Source: Herbaspirillum sp.
GTDB lineage: Bacteria > Pseudomonadota > Gammaproteobacteria > Burkholderiales > Burkholderiaceae_D
Reading direction: 5' to 3'
Length of the DNA: 43,586 nt
Assembly: GCA_028292625.1 (NCBI GenBank)
Contig: JAQGLY010000055.1
Span: forward strand, 1 to 43,586
Notes under the pieces: generated by a model
Told to the model about the DNA's origin: nothing
The model's input: only the letters and a program-made list of their open reading frames with translations
Database searches by the model: none
In this document: one piece after another, positions 1-8,336 of the stretch
Layout of the letters: each line of letters begins with the position of its first letter
Position numbering within the stretch: the first letter of the stretch is position 1
Program-made: the position numbers and the translations under genes

Positions 1-429
1 CGCAATGCGATCGCCTTCCCGGATGCTGGCGACCAGATCGTGATAAACCTTCCTTACATCGCGCGGCTTGCCGCGTGCAATAAAAATGGTGCCGGTCGCC
101 GCGCACAGCCAGCCGATCAGCGGCCAGTTGCGGATATCCGATTTGGCGACGAAACGGCATGGCTCCAGTGCGTTGATTACGAAGATGTCCAGCCAGGAAA
201 CGTGATTGGACACGATCAGCGCGGGCGGCTGCAGGCTCTCGGCGCAATGAACGCTGCCGTCCGGATTCCGGATCCGGATTTTCAGTCCGCAGATATGCAC
301 CAGGCTGATCGACCAGCGCCGGATGCGTTTCTGCCGCGCCGGCTTGTCGAGCAGCGGGAACGCAAATGCGCAGGTCGCCAGCCCCGCGAACAAATGCCAG
401 AACATCCGGACCACCATAAAAATAATCAT
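1..429 (-). CDS. plsC: 1-acylglycerol-3-phosphate acyltransferase, 3' part missing
   Basis: This is the N-terminal 143 residues of a lysophosphatidic acid acyltransferase, a membrane enzyme that adds the second acyl chain to lysophosphatidate to give phosphatidate. The reading frame stays open to the window edge, so the C-terminus lies outside. A hydrophobic N-terminal segment (about residues 1-25) is followed by the HX4D catalytic motif, read as NHVSWLD near residue 76. A second conserved block, GTIFIARGK, follows near residue 115. The ATG is 4 bases after the pyrC' stop, so it is probably the last visible gene of the pyrimidine operon. No strong Shine-Dalgarno is seen, which fits translational coupling. 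The family call is firm; substrate preference is not visible. Confidence 0.9.
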   Translation of the reverse strand, partial: MIIFMVVRMFWHLFAGLATCAFAFPLLDKPARQKRIRRWSISLVHICGLKIRIRNPDGSVHCAESLQPPALIVSNHVSWLDIFVINALEPCRFVAKSDIRNWPLIGWLCAATGTIFIARGKPRDVRKVYHDLVASIREGDRIA

Positions 430-433
430 AGAG

Positions 434-1723
434 TTAACGCTGATAGGCGACTTGCCCCGCGATAATGGTGACCTGCACCCGGCCGTTTAATTCGTAGCCC
501 AGAAACGGCGTGTGCTTGCCTTGGCTGGCCAGTGCTTTCGCTTCCACTGTCCAGGCGGCCGCCGGATCGAATATGCAGATGTCGGCGACGCTGCCGACGG
601 ATAATTCACCGGCGGCAACGCCGGCAACGCGCGCCGGGTCGATGGTGATTTTGGCGATGGCTTTGGACAGGCCGCCGGTTTTGTCTTCCGGCGCGCTCTC
701 GGCGCTCCATTTCAAGGTCAGGGACAGCAGCAATTCCAGGCCGGTCGCGCCCGGCGAGGCTTCGCCGAACGGGCGCATTTTTTCGTCGTCGTCGACCGGC
801 GTATGGTCGGAGCAGATGGCGTCGATGGTGCCGTCGAGCAATGCGCTACGAATCGCTTCGCGGTCGCGCTGCGAACGGAACGGCGGCGTGACGCGCGCGT
901 TGGCGTCGAAGAAGCCGATATCCATATCGATCAAATGCACGTGATGGGCGCCGACGTCGCAGCTGATCGGCAAGCCTTCGCGTTTGGCGGCGCGCACCAG
1001 TTCCAGGCCGGCGGCCGACGACAGGCGGCACAGATGCACGCGGGCGCCGGTGGCGCGCACCAATTCGAAAATGGTGTACAGCGCGATGGTTTCCGACATG
1101 ACCGGCACGCCCGACAGGCCCAGGCGCGACGCGGCCAGGCCGCTGTGCGCGATGCCGTGGCGGCCCAGATGCGGGTCCTGCGGGCGCAACCACACGCTAT
1201 AGCCGAAGGTCTTCGCATATTGCATTGCGCTCAGCAATACGGTGGTATCCAGAATAGGCTCGTCGGCTTGCGAGAAGCCGATGCAGCCGGCTTCGGTCAG
1301 CTCGGCCATTTCGGTCAGCGCAACGCCCTTGAGGCCGACGGTCAGCGCGCCCAGCGGGTAGACGTTTGCCTGGTGCAGGGATCTGGCGCGATGCTTCAGC
1401 ATTTCGACCAGCCCCGGTTCGTCGAGCACGGGGTCGGTGTCGGGCGGGCACACCAGCGTGGTGACGCCGCCTTGCATGGCGGCCTGCATTTCCGACTCCA
1501 GCGTGGCTTTGAATTCGTAGCCGGGCTCGCGCAAGCGCGCGCTGAGATCGACCAGTCCCGGCGCGACCACCAGTCCGGCGGCGTCGATGACGCGGCCGGC
1601 GACGAAGCCGGCGGGCGCGGCGCCGATGGCGGCGATCTTGCCGGCCACGATATAAATATCCTGCTGAGCATCGATTCCGTTGGCGGGATCGATCAGACGT
1701 CCGTTTTTAATATGCAGTTTCAT
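434..1723 (-). CDS. pyrC': Dihydroorotase-like protein, probably the inactive PyrC' subunit of aspartate carbamoyltransferase
   Basis: The 429-residue product belongs to the amidohydrolase superfamily, multifunctional-type dihydroorotase branch. The metal-binding HxH that normally follows the first strand is absent: the sequence reads GLVDLSARLREPG near residue 58, with no histidine. The later DHTP motif (CSDHTPVDDDEK) near residue 310 is kept. In Pseudomonas and several betaproteobacteria such HxH-less proteins, encoded next to pyrB, are non-catalytic partners needed to assemble the large aspartate carbamoyltransferase. The pyrB stop is 6 bases upstream here, which supports that role. If so, a catalytic dihydroorotase must exist elsewhere in the genome. 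The family call is sure; the lack of activity is inferred from the missing ligands. Confidence 0.9.
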   Translation of the reverse strand: MKLHIKNGRLIDPANGIDAQQDIYIVAGKIAAIGAAPAGFVAGRVIDAAGLVVAPGLVDLSARLREPGYEFKATLESEMQAAMQGGVTTLVCPPDTDPVLDEPGLVEMLKHRARSLHQANVYPLGALTVGLKGVALTEMAELTEAGCIGFSQADEPILDTTVLLSAMQYAKTFGYSVWLRPQDPHLGRHGIAHSGLAASRLGLSGVPVMSETIALYTIFELVRATGARVHLCRLSSAAGLELVRAAKREGLPISCDVGAHHVHLIDMDIGFFDANARVTPPFRSQRDREAIRSALLDGTIDAICSDHTPVDDDEKMRPFGEASPGATGLELLLSLTLKWSAESAPEDKTGGLSKAIAKITIDPARVAGVAAGELSVGSVADICIFDPAAAWTVEAKALASQGKHTPFLGYELNGRVQVTIIAGQVAYQR

Positions 1724-1729
1724 TATTGT

Positions 1730-2689
1730 TTAATTCCCAGCCACAATACTCATCACCGCCATCCGCACCGCAATCCCGAAAGTCACCTGCGGCAAAATCA
1801 CCGCCTGTGCGCCGTCGGCCACCGCGGAGTCGATTTCAACGCCGCGATTCATCGGCCCCGGATGCATCACGATCGCGTCCGGCCGCGCCAGCGCCAGCCG
1901 TTCCGGCGTCAGGCCGTAGCTCTTGAAAAATTCCTGCGCCGACGGCAGCAACGCGCCGCTCATCCGTTCGCTCTGCAGGCGCAGCATGATGATCACGTCG
2001 ACGTCTTTCAACCCTTCGTTCATGTCGGTAAACACGCGCACGCCCATTTGCTCCAGACCGCTGGGCAGCAAGGTGCGCGGGCCGATGGCGCGCACTTCCG
2101 GCACGCCCAGCGTGGTCAGCGCATGGATATCCGAACGCGCCACGCGGCTGTGCAGAATGTCGCCGACGATCGCCACGCGCAGATTGGTGAAATCCTTTTT
2201 GTAATGCCGGATCGTGTACATGTCGAGCAGCCCCTGCGTCGGATGCGCATGGCGGCCGTCGCCGGCGTTGACGACGTGGACGTGCGACTGGCGCGTGTCG
2301 CTCAGATGTTTGGCGATCAGAAACGGCGCGCCCGATTCGGCATGGCGCACAACGAACATGTCGGCGTGCATCGCCGCCAGATTGTCGATGGTGTCGAGCA
2401 GCGATTCGCCTTTGCTGGTGCTCGATGCCTGAATGTTCAGATTGATCACATCCGCGGACAGGCGCTTGGAGGCGATTTCGAAGGTGGTGCGGGTACGCGT
2501 GGAATTCTCGAAGAACAGATTGAAGACGCTCTTGCCGCGCATCAGCGGCACTTTCTTGACTTCGCGGTCGCTGATGCCGACGAACGATGAAGCGGTATCC
2601 AGAATGTTGGTGACGATGGCTTTGGGCAGACCTTCGATGGTCAGCAAGTGCTGCAGCTCGCCATTTTTATTGAGTTGGGGATTATGCAT
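1730..2689 (-). CDS. pyrB: Aspartate carbamoyltransferase catalytic subunit
   Basis: The 319-residue enzyme condenses carbamoyl phosphate with aspartate, the committed step of pyrimidine synthesis in the cytosol. The carbamoyl-phosphate loop [12 protein letters not shown] is visible near residue 60. HPTQGLLD and [10 protein letters not shown], typical of the domain contacts and the aspartate-binding side, follow downstream. The N-terminus carries an extension of about 10 residues ([20 protein letters not shown]) common in class A enzymes that pair with PyrC'. Its start codon overlaps the end of pyrR by 8 bases and the next gene is pyrC', so all three are probably co-translated. No regulatory pyrI gene is seen, as expected for this class. 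Confidence 0.97.
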   Translation of the reverse strand: MHNPQLNKNGELQHLLTIEGLPKAIVTNILDTASSFVGISDREVKKVPLMRGKSVFNLFFENSTRTRTTFEIASKRLSADVINLNIQASSTSKGESLLDTIDNLAAMHADMFVVRHAESGAPFLIAKHLSDTRQSHVHVVNAGDGRHAHPTQGLLDMYTIRHYKKDFTNLRVAIVGDILHSRVARSDIHALTTLGVPEVRAIGPRTLLPSGLEQMGVRVFTDMNEGLKDVDVIIMLRLQSERMSGALLPSAQEFFKSYGLTPERLALARPDAIVMHPGPMNRGVEIDSAVADGAQAVILPQVTFGIAVRMAVMSIVAGN

Positions 2690-3236
2690 GAACCACCGTC
2701 AGAGAAAAACGGCCGTCGTCGGCGCGTTGAAGTTGCAACGATTGCCGATCGCCCAGCGCCATGGTGTCGGCCAGAAAATCGGCGGAAATCGGTAGTTCGC
2801 GGCCGCCGCGATCGACCAGCGCCGCCAGCAGCACCCGCGCCGGCCGGCCGTAGTCGAATAATTCGTTGATCGCGGCGCGCGTGGTGCGGCCGGTGTACAG
2901 CACGTCATCCACCAGCACAATGGTGGCGCCGTTGACGTCGAATGGGATCTGGCTGGCCTTGACGTCCGTGCGCAAGCCTTTTTCCGCATAGTCGTCGCGG
3001 TAAAACGAGGGATCGACAAAACCCAGGCGCTCATTCAGGCCGAGATCGCCCGCCAGCCGTTCGGCCAGCCACGCCCCGCCGGAATGAATACCGACCATGG
3101 CGACGCCGCCGACACCGGTCAAACCGGCGCGAATTTGTTGCAGCAGGATGTTGTACAGCGACTCCGCATCCATCGGATGGGGGGAATGCTGCGTTTGACG
3201 GGCCTGCTCGTCGGAAGGGGGTTCAGGATGGCTCAT
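2682..3236 (-). CDS. pyrR: PyrR: uracil phosphoribosyltransferase / pyr operon regulator
   Basis: This 184-residue type I phosphoribosyltransferase makes UMP from uracil and PRPP, and in many bacteria also regulates pyr transcripts. The PRPP-binding loop [20 protein letters not shown] is clear near residue 105, and the substrate hood region ([15 protein letters not shown]) precedes it. I chose the ATG giving [11 protein letters not shown]; it overlaps the ruvX stop by 14 bases. A longer open frame extends further upstream, but it lies inside ruvX and is unlike the family. The gene sits directly in front of pyrB and overlaps it. I see no obvious PyrR-binding attenuator in front of pyrB, so an RNA-binding role here is uncertain. 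Confidence 0.92.
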   Translation of the reverse strand: MSHPEPPSDEQARQTQHSPHPMDAESLYNILLQQIRAGLTGVGGVAMVGIHSGGAWLAERLAGDLGLNERLGFVDPSFYRDDYAEKGLRTDVKASQIPFDVNGATIVLVDDVLYTGRTTRAAINELFDYGRPARVLLAALVDRGGRELPISADFLADTMALGDRQSLQLQRADDGRFSLTVVHA

Positions 3237-3618
3237 CGCGGACTTCATCAAAATATTGTTGCAGAATAACGGCGGCCGCTTCGGCATCGATGCGCTCGCC
3301 GCGCTGTTGCGCCAGCACCGCCGACGAAAATCGCTCGTCGACCAGTATCGCTTCGACACCGTAGCGTCCGTGCAGTTGATTGGCAAAACGCCGGCAACGC
3401 GCGGTCATTTCGTGTTCCGCGCCGTCCGGATGCACCGGCAGGCCGACGATGCAGCGGGCCGGCGCCCATTGCCCGATCAGCGCGCCGATTGCGGCGAATT
3501 TCGCTTCATTGGTCGCGGCGTCGATGATGGTCAGCGGCTGCGCCTGCCGCAGCATCGAATTGCCGACGGCGACACCGATGCGCTTGAGGCCGAAATCGAA
3601 TCCCATCACCGTTTCCAT
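3223..3618 (-). CDS. ruvX: RuvX/YqgF family putative pre-16S rRNA nuclease
   Basis: This 131-residue RNase H-fold protein belongs to the YqgF/RuvX family, linked in E. coli to 16S rRNA 5' processing and earlier annotated as a Holliday junction resolvase. The N-terminal GFDFGLKRIGVAVGN strand-loop supplies the first catalytic Asp. VDERFSSAVLAQ supplies an acidic pair, and a C-terminal acidic helix (RIDAEAAAVILQQYF) closes the active site. Length is normal for the family. It lies 48 bases downstream of yqgE, a pairing conserved in many proteobacteria, and overlaps pyrR by 14 bases. Confidence 0.95.
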   Translation of the reverse strand: METVMGFDFGLKRIGVAVGNSMLRQAQPLTIIDAATNEAKFAAIGALIGQWAPARCIVGLPVHPDGAEHEMTARCRRFANQLHGRYGVEAILVDERFSSAVLAQQRGERIDAEAAAVILQQYFDEVRDEPS

Positions 3619-3666
3619 GGCCGGTCTCCGCCAAAGTCCGAGGCGGTCTGCGCTATCCAGATCACT

Positions 3667-4350
3667 TCAAGCCCGTCCCGATTCCGCGGTCAGCATGACC
3701 GGATCGATGCCGAGCAGTTTCAGCGCAGCGGTAAAACGTTGTTCGTAAGGCAATTCGAAAAGGATCTCGGGATCGGCGGCGACGGTCAGCCATCCATTGC
3801 GGCCGATTTCTTCTTCCAGTTGTCCGGCGCTCCATCCGGAACATCCGAGGCTGACCAGCATTTGCGCCGGTCCGTTGCCGTGCGCCACGGCTTCCAGCAC
3901 GTCCTTGGACGTGGTCAGGCCGATATCGGGCGTCACCTGCACCGTCGAACTGAAGGTCTCGCCCGAATGCAGCACGAACCCGCGTTCGACCTGCACCGGG
4001 CCGCCGAACATCACCGGCCGCTTGATCATGCTGGGCCGGAATTCGTCTGCATCGGCGACGATTTCCAGCTTCAGGCTGACGCGGTCGAGCAGCACGTCCA
4101 TCGTCATATCGGTAGGCTTGTTGATCACCACGCCGAGCGCGCCGTTTTTGGTGTGCTCGCACATATAAACGACGGAACCGCCGAAAATGGGGTCCAGCAT
4201 CGAAGGCATGGCAATCAGGAAATGGTTGGTCAGATCGAACGCCGGCGGATCGATGCCGTCGTCGGCAGCGTCGTCCAGCGGGTCGCCGGCGGCGGCCTCC
4301 CGGGCTGCTGCCGTCTGGAAAAAGAAGGGAATCTTGCGTGGCGTGGTCAT
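3667..4350 (-). CDS. YqgE/AlgH family protein (UPF0301)
   Basis: The product belongs to the YqgE/AlgH family, a compact alpha/beta fold of unclear biochemical role named from alginate regulation in Pseudomonas. The family core starts at FDLTNHFLIAMPSMLDPIFGG and includes NGALGVVINKPTDM and GCSGWSAGQLEEEI. About 40 extra residues rich in Ala, Asp and Pro precede the core. Two in-frame ATGs exist, at 4359 (MQFMTTPRK) and 4350 (MTTPRK). A TAAAAT hexamer overlaps the first (4358-4363), which would place transcription start close to 4350-4351, so I prefer 4350. It is probably the first gene of the yqgE-ruvX-pyrR-pyrB-pyrC'-plsC unit. Confidence 0.93.
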   Translation of the reverse strand: MTTPRKIPFFFQTAAAREAAAGDPLDDAADDGIDPPAFDLTNHFLIAMPSMLDPIFGGSVVYMCEHTKNGALGVVINKPTDMTMDVLLDRVSLKLEIVADADEFRPSMIKRPVMFGGPVQVERGFVLHSGETFSSTVQVTPDIGLTTSKDVLEAVAHGNGPAQMLVSLGCSGWSAGQLEEEIGRNGWLTVAADPEILFELPYEQRFTAALKLLGIDPVMLTAESGRA

Positions 4351-4357
4351 GAACTGC

Positions 4358-4363
4358 ATTTTA
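4358..4363 (-). promoter_or_regulatory. Candidate -10 element of the yqgE-pyr operon
   Basis: On the minus strand TAAAAT covers 4363-4358 and overlaps the upstream ATG of yqgE. With usual spacing, transcription would begin at about 4350-4351, exactly at the second ATG. The -35 region is weak (TTTGCC, 16-base spacer). It is only a sequence match. Confidence 0.4.
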
Positions 4364-4464
4364 GCAGTTTTGACTGGGCGGCAAACCCCGGGATCCCTGC
4401 GATAAACGGCTCTGATCGATGCTATGCCGAGGCAAACGCAAAAATGATGCTGTTACAGGTCCTC

Positions 4465-4586
4465 AGGAACCTTGTCAAAGCGTAGCGAGCGGTTCAAGGT
4501 CTGGAGGAGAAGCGCAGCCGTACTCCCGTACGGTGAGCATCGCGGTCCTGACCTTTGGCCGCGCAGTAGCTTTGACAAGGCTTCCT
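4465..4586. repeat. Nested inverted-repeat element (about 122 bp)
   Basis: The outer arms AGGAACCTTGTCAAAGC (4465-4481) and GCTTTGACAAGGCTTCCT (4569-4586) are complementary apart from one extra base. Inside them GGTTCAAGGTC (4491-4501) can pair with GACCTTTGGCC (4550-4560). A tip hairpin is formed by GCCGTAC (4517-4523) and GTACGGT (4528-4534). The right arm covers the stop codon of the dienelactone hydrolase gene. It could act as a 3' stabiliser or terminator for that gene, or be a dispersed chromosomal repeat. I see no second full copy in this window, so repetitiveness is inferred from structure. Confidence 0.7.
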
Positions 4587-5466
4587 AGTTAACGCCGTGC
4601 TGCTTGAACCAGTTTACCGCGTGCTGCCAGCCATCCTTGGCGGCCGCCTCGTCGTAGCTGGGGCGGTAGTCGGCATTGAACGCATGGCCGACGCCGGGGT
4701 AGACGATGAATTGCGACGCACTGTGCGCCTTGGCCAATGCCGCTTTCATCTGATCGACCGACGCCATCGGAATGCCGTCGTCGGCCCCGCCGTACAGTCC
4801 CAGCACGGGTGCTTTCAGCACCGGCGCGATATCGACCGGCTGCACCGGCTGCAAGGCGGTCTTGTCGCCGACCAGTTTGCCGTACCAGGCTACGCCGGCC
4901 TTGATTTTCGGGTTATGCGCCGAGTACAGCCAGGTGATGCGGCCGCCCCAGCAAAAGCCGGTGATGCCGAGTTTGGCCAGATTGCCGCCGTTCTGTCCGG
5001 CCCACGCCACGGCGCCGTCCAGATCCCGCATCACTTGCTCGTCCGGCACTTTCGAGACGACTTTGCTGATCAATTCGGGGATCGCCGCGTATGCGGAGGG
5101 ATCCCCCTGGCGCGCGAACAGATCGGGCGCAATTGCCAGATAGCCGAGTTTGGCAAAGCGACGCGCGACGTCGGCGATATGCTCGTGCACGCCGAAAATT
5201 TCGGAAATCACCAGAATGACGGGCAAATCCTTTTTGCCTTGCGGTTGCGCGCGGTAGGCGCGCACGGTCTCGCCGTTGACTTTATAGCTGATTTCACCGG
5301 CGCTCAGGCCGGCGGTGTCGGTATGGATGGTCTGCGCCGTCACCGGCATCACCGCGGCGGCAAAGCCGGCGCCCAGCGCCACTCTCATGAAATTGCGGCG
5401 GTCGCCATCGTCGAACTGCGTTGACTTGGCAACCGGATTATCGACTCGGTCCTTGATGTCCTGCAT
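4585..5466 (-). CDS. Dienelactone hydrolase family protein with Tat signal
   Basis: The 293-residue alpha/beta hydrolase belongs to the dienelactone hydrolase (carboxymethylenebutenolidase) family. The Cys nucleophile lies in GFCWGG near residue 171. The acid is in YGGADDGIP near residue 225, and the histidine is in PGVGHAFN near residue 260. An N-terminal twin-arginine pattern (DRRNFMRVALGAGFAAAVMP) suggests export to the periplasm. That is unusual for classical cytosolic catabolic enzymes but common in this exported subgroup. The Shine-Dalgarno GAGGATAG precedes the ATG. No aromatic ring-cleavage genes adjoin it, so the substrate is unknown. Its stop codon is buried in the inverted repeat at 4465-4586. 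Confidence 0.9.
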   Translation of the reverse strand: MQDIKDRVDNPVAKSTQFDDGDRRNFMRVALGAGFAAAVMPVTAQTIHTDTAGLSAGEISYKVNGETVRAYRAQPQGKKDLPVILVISEIFGVHEHIADVARRFAKLGYLAIAPDLFARQGDPSAYAAIPELISKVVSKVPDEQVMRDLDGAVAWAGQNGGNLAKLGITGFCWGGRITWLYSAHNPKIKAGVAWYGKLVGDKTALQPVQPVDIAPVLKAPVLGLYGGADDGIPMASVDQMKAALAKAHSASQFIVYPGVGHAFNADYRPSYDEAAAKDGWQHAVNWFKQHGVN

Positions 5467-5552
5467 GGTCTATCCTCACAAAGTTGACGGAAAAAATTCG
5501 GTAAACGTTGCGTCGAATATACCCGAGCATGCGGGTCTTTGCTTGATGCACG

Positions 5553-8336
5553 CTAATGCGCCTCATCCCAGTTCTTGCCTTCGCCCACTTCGGCAATCAG
5601 CGGCACCTTAAGTTGCGCAACGCCCGCCATCAACGCCGGCAATCGCTCGCGCACCAGCGCCAACTCCGCCTGCGGCACTTCCAGCACCAGTTCGTCATGC
5701 ACCTGCATGATCATTTTGGATACCAGTTGCGCGCTTTCCAGCCAGTCCTGCACGGCGACCATCGCCAGTTTGATCAGATCGGCCGCGGTGCCCTGCATCG
5801 GCGCGTTGATCGCGGCGCGTTCGGCGCCGGCGCGGCGCGGGCCGTTCGGCGAATTGATTTCCGGCAGCCACAGGCGACGGCCGAAGACGGTTTCGACATA
5901 GCCGTTTTCCTTGGCTTCGATACGCGTGGTGTCCATGAATTGCCTGACACCGGAAAAACGCATGAAATATTTGTCGATGTACATCTGCGCCGCGGAACGT
6001 TCGATGCCCAGGTTGCCCGCCAGCCCGAACGCGCTCATGCCGTATATCAGACCGAAGTTGATGACCTTGGCGTAACGCCGCTGCTCGCTGTTGACCGCAT
6101 CCCGCTCCGCGCCGAAGATTTCGGCGGCGGTGGCGCGGTGGATGTCCTCGCCCTCGGCGAACGCGCGCAGCATGTTTTGGTCGCCCGACAGATGCGCCAT
6201 GATGCGCAATTCGATCTGCGAATAATCGGCGGAAACGATGACATTGCCGGGCGCGGCGATGAAGGCTTCGCGGATGCGCCTGCCTTCCGCGGTGCGGATC
6301 GGGATGTTTTGCAGATTCGGCTCGTTCGACGCCAGACGCCCGGTCACCGCGACGGCCTGCGCGTAATTGGTATGCACGCGTCCGGTGCGTGGGTCGACCA
6401 TTTTCGGCAATTTGTCGGTATACGTCGATTTCAATTTCGACAGGCCGCGATAGTCCAGCAGTATTTTCGGCAGCGGATAATCCTCGGCCAGTTTCGCCAG
6501 CACTTCCTCATCCGTCGACGGGATGCCGGACGGTGTTTTTTTGACCACCGGCAATTGCATCTTGTTGAACAGGATTTCGGCCAACTGCTTTGGCGAACCG
6601 AGGTTGAACGGCTGTTCCGCCAGCGCGTAGGCCTCCTGTTCGATTTCCATCATGCGCTTGCCGAGTTCGCCGGATTGCGTCGCCAGCAGACCGCTGTCGA
6701 TCAGCACGCCGTTGCGTTCGATTTTCTGCAGCACCACGGCGGTCGGCAGTTCGATCTGTTCGTAAACGAAGCGCAGCTGCGGGTGGGGCTCGATCTGCGG
6801 CCACATCGCATGATGCAATTGCATCGTCACCTCGGCGTCTTCGGCCGCATATTCGGTGGCGCGCTCGATGGCGACTTCGTCGAAGCCGATTTGCGCCGCG
6901 CCCTTGCCGCAGACGTCGGCGTAGGTGATGGTCTTCCGCTCCAGATGCCGCATCGCCAGGCTGTCCATGTCGTGCGTGCGGTGCGATTCGAAGACATACG
7001 ATTGCAGCAGCGTATCGTGCGCCACGCCGCGCAGGGTGATGCCGTAGTTGGCGAAAATATGGCTGTCGTATTTCATGTGCTGACCGAGCTTCGGCTTGGA
7101 CGCATCTTCCAGCCACGGCTTGAGTTTGCTCAGCACCGCTTCCAGCGGCAGCTGCACGGCGCCTTCCTGCGAGCGATGCGCCAGCGGAATGTAGGCGGCC
7201 AGCCCCGGTTCGCAGCACAGCGAAATGCCGACCAGCCGGGCCTGCATCGAATTGAGCGACGTGGTTTCGGTATCAACCGCGGTCAGCTCGGCGCGGTCGA
7301 TTTTGCTCAGCCACGCGTCCAGCTGCGCATCGGTGATGACGGTTTCGTACACGGAGGCCGGCAATGCCTCGGCCGCCGGGCCCGGAACCGGGGCAGCAGA
7401 CGGAACGGCGGCGCCGGCGTCATCGAACAGTCCGCCCTGCGGCGCAACGGCGTCAGCGGACGGCGAAGCCGGCGCCGCGGCGCCCAATTCGCGCAGCCAG
7501 GTGCGGAAGTTATAACGGGTAAACAGCTCCGTCAGCGCCTGCCGGTCCTGCGGTTGCACCGTCAGCGATTCGGGAATCGACTGCATGTGTCCGTCCAGAT
7601 CGCAATCGGTCTTGATCGTCACCAATACCCGCGCCTGCGGCAGCCATCCCAATGCCCTGCGCAGATTCTCGCCGACCACGCCGCCGATGGCCGCCGCGTT
7701 GTCCATCACGCCGTCCAGCGAATCGTATTGCGTCAGCCATTTGACCGCTGTCTTCGGACCGACCTTGTCCACGCCCGGCACATTGTCGACGGTGTCGCCG
7801 ATCAGGCTGAGGTAATCGACGATGCGTTCCGGCGGCACGCCGAATTTAGCGATGACCGCAGGGCGGTCCAGCGTCTCGTTGCTCATGGTGTTGATCAGCG
7901 TGACATGAGCGTTGACCAGTTGCGCCATGTCCTTGTCGCCGGTCGAGACCACCACTTGCATCCCGTGGCCGGCCGCCTGCACCGCCAGCGTGCCGATCAC
8001 GTCGTCGGCCTCTATCCCCTCCACCATCAGAATCGGCCATCCCAGCGCCCGCACTGCCGCATGGATCGGCTCTATCTGCAAGGCCAGATCGTCCGGCATC
8101 GATTTGCGCGTGGCTTTGTACTCGGCATATAAATCGTCGCGAAAAGTCTTACCCTTGGCATCGAAGACACAAGCGATGTAAGCTGCGGGGTAATCGCTGC
8201 GCAACCGGCGCAACATATTGATCATGCCGTACAGGGCGCCGGTCGGCAGGCCTTCGGAATTACGCATGTCGGGCAAGGCATGAAAGGCCCGGTACAGATA
8301 ACTGGAACCATCAACTAATAACAGGGTGTTTTGCAT
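5553..8336 (-). CDS. polA: DNA polymerase I
   Basis: The 927-residue enzyme fills gaps in repair and removes Okazaki primers. The N-terminal 5'-3' exonuclease (about 1-290) starts canonically at MQNTLLLVDGSSYLYRAFHAL. The proofreading domain (about 330-520) keeps its acidic residues (AVDTETTSLNS, YAAEDAEVTMQ), so 3'-5' exonuclease activity should be intact. The polymerase domain shows motif A (VSADYSQIELRIMAHLS), motif B (RRYAKVINFGLIYGMSAFG) and motif C (MQVHDELVLEV). A Pro/Ala-rich linker of about 40 residues separates the first two domains. The ATG is back to back with the ATG of the divergent LOG gene. No clear Shine-Dalgarno is seen. Confidence 0.98.
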   Translation of the reverse strand: MQNTLLLVDGSSYLYRAFHALPDMRNSEGLPTGALYGMINMLRRLRSDYPAAYIACVFDAKGKTFRDDLYAEYKATRKSMPDDLALQIEPIHAAVRALGWPILMVEGIEADDVIGTLAVQAAGHGMQVVVSTGDKDMAQLVNAHVTLINTMSNETLDRPAVIAKFGVPPERIVDYLSLIGDTVDNVPGVDKVGPKTAVKWLTQYDSLDGVMDNAAAIGGVVGENLRRALGWLPQARVLVTIKTDCDLDGHMQSIPESLTVQPQDRQALTELFTRYNFRTWLRELGAAAPASPSADAVAPQGGLFDDAGAAVPSAAPVPGPAAEALPASVYETVITDAQLDAWLSKIDRAELTAVDTETTSLNSMQARLVGISLCCEPGLAAYIPLAHRSQEGAVQLPLEAVLSKLKPWLEDASKPKLGQHMKYDSHIFANYGITLRGVAHDTLLQSYVFESHRTHDMDSLAMRHLERKTITYADVCGKGAAQIGFDEVAIERATEYAAEDAEVTMQLHHAMWPQIEPHPQLRFVYEQIELPTAVVLQKIERNGVLIDSGLLATQSGELGKRMMEIEQEAYALAEQPFNLGSPKQLAEILFNKMQLPVVKKTPSGIPSTDEEVLAKLAEDYPLPKILLDYRGLSKLKSTYTDKLPKMVDPRTGRVHTNYAQAVAVTGRLASNEPNLQNIPIRTAEGRRIREAFIAAPGNVIVSADYSQIELRIMAHLSGDQNMLRAFAEGEDIHRATAAEIFGAERDAVNSEQRRYAKVINFGLIYGMSAFGLAGNLGIERSAAQMYIDKYFMRFSGVRQFMDTTRIEAKENGYVETVFGRRLWLPEINSPNGPRRAGAERAAINAPMQGTAADLIKLAMVAVQDWLESAQLVSKMIMQVHDELVLEVPQAELALVRERLPALMAGVAQLKVPLIAEVGEGKNWDEAH

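Noticed and set aside
803..2590. Long plus-strand open frame (595 codons) across pyrC' and pyrB
   Set aside because: It is antisense to two clear genes and its translation is rich in His, Arg and Gln, typical of shadow frames in GC-rich DNA.
3237..3386. Upstream extension of pyrR to a 234-residue protein
   Set aside because: The extra 50 residues overlap ruvX and do not resemble the PyrR N-terminus.
5556..8132. 858-codon plus-strand open frame opposite polA
   Set aside because: It is complementary to all polymerase motifs and shows no recognisable domain; a shadow frame.
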